The notes under the pieces: model-generated
Told to the model about the DNA's origin: nothing
Databases searched by the model: none
What the model saw: the letters and a program-made list of their open reading frames with translations, nothing else
Made by a program: the position numbers and the translations under genes
Assembly: GCF_028553725.1 (NCBI RefSeq)
Contig: NZ_CP067124.1
Span: forward strand, 940,001-1,004,000
Reading direction: 5' to 3'
Source: Paracoccus alcaliphilus
Lineage (GTDB): Bacteria > Pseudomonadota > Alphaproteobacteria > Rhodobacterales > Rhodobacteraceae
Length of the DNA stretch: 64,000 bases
In this document: positions 57,511 to 64,000 of the stretch, piece after piece
Layout of the letters: every line of letters begins with the position of its first letter
Position numbering within the stretch: position 1 is the first letter of the stretch

Positions 57511-57526
57511 GTGCGAATATTCACAC
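57511..57526. promoter_or_regulatory. DctD-site-like palindrome 2
   Basis: GTGCGAATATTCACAC, imperfect palindrome, on the same DNA face as palindrome 1. It is 15 bases upstream of the dctB start, so a bound regulator could also control dctBD. Confidence 0.55.
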
Positions 57527-57541
57527 AGCGCGTGGGAGCGG

Positions 57542-59254
57542 ATGAAACAGGCAATGCAGGTTGATTCGCGGGACGGGGTCGGGCGGGCGGCCCTGCTGCG
57601 CCGCGTGGCGCTGTCGGCGGGGCTGACCCTGCTGGCGGTGGCCGCTCTCGCCGCGATCTTTGCCATCAGCCGGGGCATCGCGGTCGAAAGGGTGCGCGAA
57701 AGCGCGCAGGCGACGCTGGGATCGCGGGTGCAGGCCATCGAAAGCGTCCTGGAAAAGCAGCGCGCCGTCGCCACCGTTCTGGCCTCGGACGAGTTGGTGC
57801 GCCGCGCCGTCGCCGACCCCGACAGCCACCACCGCGAGGTCTCGCGCAAGCTGGAACGGCTGCAACAGGAAACCCGCAGCGCGGTGATCTATCTGGTGGA
57901 TGCCGGGGGGCTGGCCTTCTCGGCCTCGAACTGGAACCAGCCGGACAGTTTCGTCGGCAATGACTATGGCTTTCGCGACTATTTCACCCAGGCGCTGCGG
58001 CAGGGCGAGGCCACGCAATTCGCGCTTGGCACCGTCAGCCACCGGCCCGGGCTTTATCTGTCCCATGATGTGCAGCCTCTGGGCGGTGACACGGCGGCAG
58101 GGGTGATCGTGGTCAAGTTCGAATTCGACGATCTGGAGCAGAACTGGGCAAGATCCGATGCCCGGGATCGGCAGCTGACCTATGTCGCGGATGGCACGGG
58201 GCAGGTGGTGCTGACCTATCGGGACGCCATGCGCTTTCGGTCCGAACCCGCGCCGGATGGCGGGCTGATCCCGGTATCGGTGCCGGTGCCGGGGATCGAC
58301 TGGCGGATGGTGCAACTGGTGCCGATGCGGCTGGCCGATCAGAATGCGGCGCTGGTCACCGGCACGGCGGGGTTCGGGCTGACGCTTCTGGCCGGGGCCG
58401 CGGGCTGGGGTCTGCGCGCCCGCCGCCGCAGCGCGCGCCGCGCCGCGCAAGAGGCACGCTATCGCGCCGATCTGGAAGCTGCCGTCGCCGCCCGCACCCG
58501 CGCGCTGTCCGACGAGATGCGCGAACGCCGCGCCGCCGAACAGCGCCTGACCAACCTGCAATCCGAGATGGAGCAGGCCAATCGGCTGGCAACCCTGGGC
58601 CAGATCACCGCAGGCGTGGCGCATGAGGTCAACCAGCCGCTGATGACGATCCGCCTGCTGGCCGAAAACGCCCATGACATGGCGGGCGGCACCGTCACCC
58701 AGCTCCTGCGCGACAATCTGGCCCGGATCCTGCGCATGACCGACCGGATCGGCCAGATCACCACCGAATTGCGCGGTTTTGCCCGTAAACCCACCGGCGC
58801 GGTCGGCCCGGTCGTTCTGCGCGACGCGCTGGAGGCCGCCTTGCTGCTGACCGCCAGCGGGCGGCGCGGCGACGGGATGCGGCTGGTCCTGCCCGACATC
58901 CTCGACGATCTGACCGTGCAGGCCGAAACCGTCCGGCTGGAGCAGGTTCTGGTCAACCTGATCCGCAACGCGCAAGAGGCTCTGGCAGACCATCCCGATC
59001 CAGAAATTCGCATCGACCTGACATTGGGCGGCGACAGCCTGCGCCTGTCGGTCTGCGACAACGGGCCGGGTCTGTCGCCCGAGATGGCGCAGCAGCTGTT
59101 CACCCCCTTCGCCACCTCGAAACCCGAGGGGCTGGGGCTGGGGCTGGTCATCTCCGAAGAGATCGCGCGATCCTTTGGCGGGCGGTTATGGGCCATGCCG
59201 CCGCAACCGGGGCAGGGCGCGACATTCCATCTTGAACTGCCGAGGGTCACATGA
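57542..59254 (+). CDS. dctB: C4-dicarboxylate sensor histidine kinase
   Basis: 570 residues. Two transmembrane helices (about 20-42 and 275-295) enclose a periplasmic sensor domain (about 45-270) of the double PDC type with [14 protein letters not shown] and [13 protein letters not shown]. The cytoplasmic part has a coiled linker, HisKA with the phosphorylated His in [17 protein letters not shown], and an ATPase domain with [21 protein letters not shown] and [18 protein letters not shown]. The ATG at 57542 follows GGGAG. Its stop overlaps the dctD start. Confidence 0.92.
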   Translation: MKQAMQVDSRDGVGRAALLRRVALSAGLTLLAVAALAAIFAISRGIAVERVRESAQATLGSRVQAIESVLEKQRAVATVLASDELVRRAVADPDSHHREVSRKLERLQQETRSAVIYLVDAGGLAFSASNWNQPDSFVGNDYGFRDYFTQALRQGEATQFALGTVSHRPGLYLSHDVQPLGGDTAAGVIVVKFEFDDLEQNWARSDARDRQLTYVADGTGQVVLTYRDAMRFRSEPAPDGGLIPVSVPVPGIDWRMVQLVPMRLADQNAALVTGTAGFGLTLLAGAAGWGLRARRRSARRAAQEARYRADLEAAVAARTRALSDEMRERRAAEQRLTNLQSEMEQANRLATLGQITAGVAHEVNQPLMTIRLLAENAHDMAGGTVTQLLRDNLARILRMTDRIGQITTELRGFARKPTGAVGPVVLRDALEAALLLTASGRRGDGMRLVLPDILDDLTVQAETVRLEQVLVNLIRNAQEALADHPDPEIRIDLTLGGDSLRLSVCDNGPGLSPEMAQQLFTPFATSKPEGLGLGLVISEEIARSFGGRLWAMPPQPGQGATFHLELPRVT

Positions 59255-60588
59255 ACGACGCATTGGTCATGCTGGTCGAGGATGACGAAGACCTGCTGGC
59301 GGCGCAGGTCCAGACGCTGGAAATGGCCGGTTTCCGGGTGCAGCCCTTTGCCCGCGCCGCCGACGCGCTGGAGGCGCTGGACACAGAGTTTCCCGGCGTC
59401 GTGCTGTCGGATGTGCGGATGCCGCAGATGGACGGGTTGCAGTTGTTCCGCCATATCCACGCGCTTGATCCCGATCTGCCGGTGATCCTGCTGACCGGGC
59501 ATGGCGATGTGCAGATGGCGGTGCAGGCGCTGAAACAGGGGGTCTATGATTTCCTGACCAAGCCCGCGGGCCGGGACGAGTTGCAGGCCGCGCTGCATCG
59601 TGCGCTGTCGGCGCGGGCGCTGGTGATCGAGAACCGCCGCTTGCGGGCGCAGGCGCTGGAACCCGTGGCCTCGGACATGCTGATCGGGCAAAGCCGCTTC
59701 ATGCTGGATCTGCGCGAAACGCTGGACCGCGATCCGCTGGCGGCGGGAGATCTGCTGATCACCGGCGGGCCGGGCAGCGGCAAGCAGACCGTCGCCCGCG
59801 CCATCCACGCCCGAAGCCAGCGCCGCGCCCGCCCCTTTGTCGCCATCGCCTGCGCCGCGCTGGACGAGGCGCGGTTCGATGCCGAACTGATGGGCGCCGG
59901 GCCGGGCGACAGCCGCCTGCCCCGTCAGGGCGGCAGGCTGGAAAAGGCCCATCGCGGCGTTCTGTATCTGGACGAGGTCGATGCGTTGAGCCCGGTCCTT
60001 CAGGCCCGTCTGCTGGCGCTGATCGAGGCGGGCGAGATCTGGCCCGCAGGGGCCGTCGCGCCACGCCCGCTGGATCTGCGGATCATCGCCTCGACCATGC
60101 GCGATCTGTCGCGGCTGGTCGAGGCGGGCGCGTTCCGGGCCGATCTCTATTACCGCCTGTCGCGGCTGGTGATCGAGATGCCGCCGCTGTCGGCCCGGCG
60201 CGAGGATATCCCGGCGCTGTTCAGCCATTTCCTGCTGGCCGCCTGCCAGCGGCTGAGCCTGCCGGTGGCGCCTGTCACCGGGGCGGTCAAGGCGCGGCTG
60301 TCAGGCTATGGCTGGCCCGGCAATCTCAGCGAACTTAGGCAATTCGCGGAAAGCCACGCGCTGGGGCTGACCCCCGCTGGCGGGGGCGGGTCGGCGGCGG
60401 ATCAGCCCTCGCTGGCCGATATGGTCGCCGGATACGAGGCCGAACTGATCCGCGACGCGCTGCGGCAGGCCGAAGGCAATGCGACGCAGGCGATGGCGCG
60501 GCTGAAGCTGCCGCGCAAGACCTTCTATGACAAGCTGAACCGCCACGGCATCCGCCCGTCGGATTTCCGCGCCGCTGACGGCGCGTGA
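59251..60588 (+). CDS. dctD: DctD-like response regulator without GAFTGA loop
   Basis: 445 residues. Receiver domain with Asp54 in VLSDVRMPQMDG, an AAA+ domain with Walker A GGPGSGKQT (residues 172-180) and Walker B VLYLDEV (237-243), and a C-terminal Fis-type HTH (GNATQAMARLKLPRKTFYDKL). In sigma-54 activators a GAFTGA loop lies between ELFG and the Walker B; here residues 212-228 read ELMGAGPGDSRLPRQGG, several residues shorter and without GAFTGA. That loop contacts sigma-54, so this protein may act on sigma-70 polymerase, as R. capsulatus NtrC does, or as a repressor. Overlaps the dctB end by 4 bases. Confidence 0.88.
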   Translation: MNDALVMLVEDDEDLLAAQVQTLEMAGFRVQPFARAADALEALDTEFPGVVLSDVRMPQMDGLQLFRHIHALDPDLPVILLTGHGDVQMAVQALKQGVYDFLTKPAGRDELQAALHRALSARALVIENRRLRAQALEPVASDMLIGQSRFMLDLRETLDRDPLAAGDLLITGGPGSGKQTVARAIHARSQRRARPFVAIACAALDEARFDAELMGAGPGDSRLPRQGGRLEKAHRGVLYLDEVDALSPVLQARLLALIEAGEIWPAGAVAPRPLDLRIIASTMRDLSRLVEAGAFRADLYYRLSRLVIEMPPLSARREDIPALFSHFLLAACQRLSLPVAPVTGAVKARLSGYGWPGNLSELRQFAESHALGLTPAGGGGSAADQPSLADMVAGYEAELIRDALRQAEGNATQAMARLKLPRKTFYDKLNRHGIRPSDFRAADGA

Positions 60589-60604
60589 CCGGCCGCAGCC
60601 TGTT

Positions 60605-61657
60605 TCAGGCGCTTTCGCTTTGGGCAGAGCCGGGCTGGCGGGGCGCCAATGCGCGGACCACGGCGGGCATTTCCAGAACGCCGACGCCACGGCCGTCCTT
60701 CGTCACGCGATAGCGGTGGTTCAGCGCGCCCCCCGACATGGCGATGATGCTTTCCAGATTGGCGTTGTGATCGACCTCGCCCGAGATTTCGCCGCCGCTG
60801 TCGCCCTCGGTCATGACCGAGCGCACCCGCAGCACCCGCGCGCGGTTGATGTCGCTGACGAAGGCCTCGATATAGGGGTCGGCGGGGTTCAGCAGGATAT
60901 GCTGCGGCTCTCCTTGCTGGACGACCTGACCGTCCTTCAGGATCACCAGATGATCGGCCAGCTTCAGCGCCTCGTCCAGATCATGGGTGATGAAGATGAT
61001 GGTCTTGCGCAATTCGTCCTGCAACTCGTTCAGCAGATCCTGCATGTCGGTGCGGATCAGCGGGTCCAGCGCCGAAAACGCCTCGTCCATCAGCATGATG
61101 CCGGAATTCGAGGTCAGCGCGCGGGCGATCCCCACGCGTTGCTGCATGCCGCCCGACAACTGGTGCGGGTAGCGCGCGCCATAGCCGCCCAGACCCACGC
61201 GTTCCAGCCATTTGTCGGCCTCGGCCTCGTAATCCTTGCGCGCGATGCCCTGCGTGGCCAGCGCCATGCCAGCATTTTCCCGCACCGTGCGATGCGGCAG
61301 CAGGGCGAATTTCTGGAACACCATCGACATGGTCTTGCGGCGCAGTTCCCGCAGCCGGGACTGACCCCATGTCAGGATGTTCTCGCCATCCACCAGCACC
61401 TCGCCCGCGGTGGGTTCGATCAGCCGGTTCAGGTGCCGGATCAGCGTCGATTTGCCCGAACCCGACAGGCCCATGATGACGGTGGTCTGCCCCTCGCGCA
61501 TGTCCACGTTGATGTCGCTGAGGCCCAGAACGTGGTTGCGTTGCGCCAGCAGTTCGGGCTTGGTCATGCCCGCCCTCACATCGGCCAGCGCGGCTTTTGG
61601 ATTATCCCCGAAGATCTTGTAGAGATTGCGGATCGAAACCTTGACGTGATCGTTCAT
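60605..61657 (-). CDS. Choline/glycine betaine ABC transporter ATPase
   Basis: ProV/ChoV/OpuAA-type ATPase (350 aa). Walker A GLSGSGKSTLIRHLNRL, signature LSGGMQQRVGIARAL, Walker B IMLMDEAFSALDP, then a C-terminal CBS-like region (about 270-340: ESIIAMSGGALNHRYRVTKDGRGVGVLEM) that senses ionic strength in relatives. Last gene of the XWV operon; faces dctD convergently. Confidence 0.9.
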   Translation of the reverse strand: MNDHVKVSIRNLYKIFGDNPKAALADVRAGMTKPELLAQRNHVLGLSDINVDMREGQTTVIMGLSGSGKSTLIRHLNRLIEPTAGEVLVDGENILTWGQSRLRELRRKTMSMVFQKFALLPHRTVRENAGMALATQGIARKDYEAEADKWLERVGLGGYGARYPHQLSGGMQQRVGIARALTSNSGIMLMDEAFSALDPLIRTDMQDLLNELQDELRKTIIFITHDLDEALKLADHLVILKDGQVVQQGEPQHILLNPADPYIEAFVSDINRARVLRVRSVMTEGDSGGEISGEVDHNANLESIIAMSGGALNHRYRVTKDGRGVGVLEMPAVVRALAPRQPGSAQSESA

Positions 61658-61668
61658 GCCGCTCTCCC

Positions 61669-62712
61669 TCAGTTATGCGATTTGCTGGTATCGATGCGTG
61701 CCAGCGATGCCTTGGTGACGCGGTCCAGCACGATGGCCAGCAGCACGATGCCAAGGCCCGCGATCAGCCCGACCCCCAGTTCCAGATTGCGGATGCCGCG
61801 CAGCACCAGCACGCCCAGCCCCGGCGCCGAGACCAGCGAGGCGATGACGACCATGGCAAGGCTCATCATGATGGTCTGGTTCACGCCCGCCATGATGTTG
61901 GGCAAAGCCAGCGGAATCTGCACCCCGAACAGCTTTTGCCGCCCGGTCATGCCGAAGGCGTCGGCGGCCTCGATCACGTCGCGATCCACAAGGCGGATGC
62001 CCAGATCGGTCAGCCGCACGATGGGCACGATCGCGTAAAGGATGATCGCGATGCCATACAGCTTGGGTTCGGTAACGCTGAACAGGAAGATCAGCGGGAT
62101 CAGATAGACGAAGGCGGGCAGGGTTTGCAGCATGTCGAGGATCGGGATGACGATCCGCTGCAACCGGTCGCTGCGTGACATGGCGATGCCAAGCGGTACC
62201 CCGAACAGCACGCAGATGAAGGCGCAGACAAAGATGATCGCCAGCGTCTGCATGGCGGCGGTATAGTGATCGACGAAGGTCAGGAACCCCAGCGACAGCA
62301 CCACCAGCAGCACGACCCGCCACGACCGCGACACCAGCCAGGTCAGCAGAAACAGGATCGGCAGCATGATGAACCACGGCAGCGAGGTCATCAGCCACAG
62401 CATCTCGCGCAGCATCCATGACAGCGGTTGCGTCGCCGGGTCCAGCACGATGCGCAGCGTGTCGCGGGCAGACAGGAAGGCGCGTTCCAGCCCCAGCGTC
62501 AGATCGCGGGTTTGCGGGATCGCGCCGCAGGCCTCGTGCAGGTTGTTCAGCGACGGCATCGGCAGATCCCACCAGCTGCCACCGCCGGTATCCGCGCCAC
62601 CGCGCGTGCGCGCCAGCAGATCGGCCATCGACATCGGACCATCCTGCCCGCTGCCGCCGTCGCACCATTCCCTCAGCCCAAGGCTGTCGAACAAGCCGTC
62701 ATATCGTGCCAT
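61669..62712 (-). CDS. Choline/glycine betaine ABC transporter permease
   Basis: 347 residues with an unusually long hydrophilic N-terminus (about 95 residues, Gly-rich) before the helices, as in ProW. Hydrophobic segments at about 100-290, with EAA-type loop EAADAFGMTGRQKLFGVQIPLALPNIMAGVNQ. Works with the ATPase 11 bases downstream. Confidence 0.9.
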   Translation of the reverse strand: MARYDGLFDSLGLREWCDGGSGQDGPMSMADLLARTRGGADTGGGSWWDLPMPSLNNLHEACGAIPQTRDLTLGLERAFLSARDTLRIVLDPATQPLSWMLREMLWLMTSLPWFIMLPILFLLTWLVSRSWRVVLLVVLSLGFLTFVDHYTAAMQTLAIIFVCAFICVLFGVPLGIAMSRSDRLQRIVIPILDMLQTLPAFVYLIPLIFLFSVTEPKLYGIAIILYAIVPIVRLTDLGIRLVDRDVIEAADAFGMTGRQKLFGVQIPLALPNIMAGVNQTIMMSLAMVVIASLVSAPGLGVLVLRGIRNLELGVGLIAGLGIVLLAIVLDRVTKASLARIDTSKSHN

Positions 62713-62755
62713 CCTATCCCCGCTGTCCTGTCTGTTTTTTGCTTAATGTGAGGCG

Positions 62756-62789
62756 AAAAAGAGCCGGAGCCGATAACGGCACCGACTCC
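62756..62789 (-). terminator. Attenuating terminator between X and W genes
   Basis: Minus-strand stem GAGTCGGTGCCG / CGGCTCCGGCTC (two mismatches) with TTAT loop, followed by TTTTT, directly after the binding-protein gene. Likely lowers permease/ATPase expression relative to the binding protein. Confidence 0.65.
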
Positions 62790-62810
62790 TTTCAGCCATT
62801 TCGCGGCAGA

Positions 62811-63797
62811 TCAGTTCTGTTCCAGCAGCGCCGACAGGTTTTCCCGCGCCTCATCGCTCAGCCAGCCGGACCACTCGTCGGTGTGGTTGGTCAGGTAATG
62901 GACCGCGACTTCCTGCGCCGAAGCGCTGTTTTCATCCTGCCATGCCAGCAGCGCGCTCATGTCGTCGGTGTTGAAGGTCATGTGGCGCAGGAATTCGACG
63001 ACCTGCGGTTTTTGCTCTTCCAGCACCGAGGTGACGGCGGTCACGCTGGGGGCGACGGGGAATTCGGACACCTGCGGATCGGGCGCGTTGGGGTTCTGCA
63101 GGGGCGTGAATTTTTCCTCGTCATATTCGCCCAGCTCGATCCGGGTCATGTCGTATTTGCCCAGAGGCACGGTCGGACCCCAGTAATAGCCGAACCACGG
63201 TTCCTCATTGGTCACCGCCGAACCCATCGAGGATGCCAGCGTCTCGCCCGAGCCGTGGTTGAACACCTCGATCCCCGAGGATTCCAGATCCAGCGCCCGG
63301 ATCAGGTTGTCGCTGACCACACGGCAGCCCCAGCCTTCGGGACAGTTGTTGAAGCGCCCGCCGACCAGTTCGGGGTTTTCCATGACACCTTCGATGGTGG
63401 CCAGTTCGGGATGCGCCTCGACCAGATAGGTCGGCAGCCACCAGCCCTCGACCCCGCCGGGTTCCAGCACATTGGCCAGCGTGACCATGGTTCCGGCCTC
63501 TTCCAGCTTGGTATAGGCCTCGCCCGCCGAATTCAGCCACAGGTCGGTGACGACATCGGGTTCACCGTTTTCCGCGACCGAGGTGATCGCCGGGATGGTG
63601 TCCGAGTTCACCAGACTGACATTGCAGCCATAGCCCTGTTCCAGCAGGAACTTGGCGACTTCGGTGATGACCTCGGCCGAGGCCCAGCCCATTTGCGCGA
63701 TGGACACGTCGCCGCATTGTTCGGCGTCCTGCGCCATGGCCGGGGCGGCGAAGGCCATCCCCAATGAAAGGGCGGCTGCTGATGCAATGGCTTTCAT
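62811..63797 (-). CDS. Choline/glycine betaine ABC transporter substrate-binding protein
   Basis: Periplasmic OpuAC-family protein (328 aa). Signal peptide (about 1-22, AMAQ). Aromatic ligand-box candidates: IAQMGWASAEV, DLWLNSAG, GWWLPTYL and EPWFGYYWGPTVPLG. Two Cys pairs possible (QCGD / YGCN; NNCPEGWGC). The exact ligand (choline, betaine or proline betaine) cannot be decided. The ATG follows AGGAGGAAATGGC. Confidence 0.9.
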   Translation of the reverse strand: MKAIASAAALSLGMAFAAPAMAQDAEQCGDVSIAQMGWASAEVITEVAKFLLEQGYGCNVSLVNSDTIPAITSVAENGEPDVVTDLWLNSAGEAYTKLEEAGTMVTLANVLEPGGVEGWWLPTYLVEAHPELATIEGVMENPELVGGRFNNCPEGWGCRVVSDNLIRALDLESSGIEVFNHGSGETLASSMGSAVTNEEPWFGYYWGPTVPLGKYDMTRIELGEYDEEKFTPLQNPNAPDPQVSEFPVAPSVTAVTSVLEEQKPQVVEFLRHMTFNTDDMSALLAWQDENSASAQEVAVHYLTNHTDEWSGWLSDEARENLSALLEQN

Positions 63798-63829
63798 GCC
63801 ATTTCCTCCTGTTGCTGCTTATTGTTCAA

Positions 63830-63849
63830 GTCTGAGACATTTTTCAGAC
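63830..63849. promoter_or_regulatory. Inverted repeat in the promoter region of the betaine operon
   Basis: GTCTGA-N8-TCAGAC, 6-bp perfect arms, 33 bases upstream of the binding-protein start. A plausible repressor operator; the regulator is not in the window. The remaining bases to 64000 show no gene. Confidence 0.35.
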
Positions 63850-64000
63850 ATGAGGCGATACGAATGCGTCACTTGATGCCGCATTTGCGATCTGACTCGG
63901 GGTGGATATGCCAGTCCGCTGACCATATCCCTTTTGTTAACAAGCCCCGGCCCGCGCCGCAACCGCCGTGAACCGGTCAATTCCGGGTCGAGTCGCCGCG

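Noticed and set aside
57501..57516. TGGCACAAGTGCGAA as a plus-strand sigma-54 promoter for dctBD
   Set aside because: TGGCAC is present, but no GC occurs at the required -12 spacing; the sequence is better explained by the palindromic site.

Overview
The window is 64 kb of GC-rich chromosome from an alphaproteobacterium of the family Rhodobacteraceae, most likely Paracoccus or a close relative. The evidence is the codon bias, the heme-uptake operon order hmuSTUV preceded by an Iron-Rhodo-box-like site, the carboxy(nor)spermidine polyamine genes, several RTX/Hint proteins of the type I secretion style, and the gene families themselves. This placement is inferred from content, with no database search. 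No phage, plasmid origin, rRNA operon or CRISPR array is visible. Most of the window is core metabolism with short intergenic gaps.

Layout. 0.1-2.2 kb: a secreted RTX protein. 2.4-6.3 kb: class Ib ribonucleotide reductase nrdHIEF, behind a long leader and an NrdR-box-like site. 6.8-7.8 kb: a DUF2218 gene and a degenerate DgoK-like kinase. 8.1-11.9 kb: heme uptake and utilisation (hmuSTUV). 12.0-13.4 kb: mobA and cobA. 13.5-16.5 kb: a 972-residue RTX protein. 16.5-20.7 kb: queG, a glutathione transferase, mtgA, a glycine-zipper protein, a small Cys-containing membrane protein and DoxX. 20.8-27.6 kb: gltD - exported unknown - gltB. 27.9-28.8 kb: an NDUFA9-like protein, followed by tRNA-Leu. 29.4-33.4 kb: alkaline phosphatase next to a three-gene ABC exporter-type cluster whose permease has a histidine-rich loop (possibly zinc linked). 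33.4-34.6 kb: decayed insertion sequences around two tandem tRNA-Asp genes.

34.6-49.7 kb: acyl-CoA synthetase, a BON-LysM protein, a CAP lipoprotein, an MsbA-like exporter, a nucleosidase, zapE, folC, accD, cardiolipin synthase, a pterin dehydratase, two unknown genes, and the nspC/carboxynorspermidine-dehydrogenase polyamine pair. 50.1-53.0 kb: a Hint-domain protein, an esterase, and a LuxR-type regulator that is frameshifted close to its C-terminus and has a perfect lux-box-like palindrome directly upstream. 53.2-55.7 kb: methionine importer metNIQ. 56.0-60.6 kb: dicarboxylate transporter dctA divergent from its two-component system dctBD; the DctD homologue lacks the GAFTGA loop. 60.6-63.8 kb: a choline/glycine-betaine importer (XWV).

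The points most worth a second look are the DctD without GAFTGA beside two well-spaced palindromic sites; the luxR frameshift with its lux-box-like operator; the His-rich-loop ABC cluster next to a zinc-dependent phosphatase; a dispersed intergenic repeat found five times; and a three-half-site Pho-box-like array in front of nspC.
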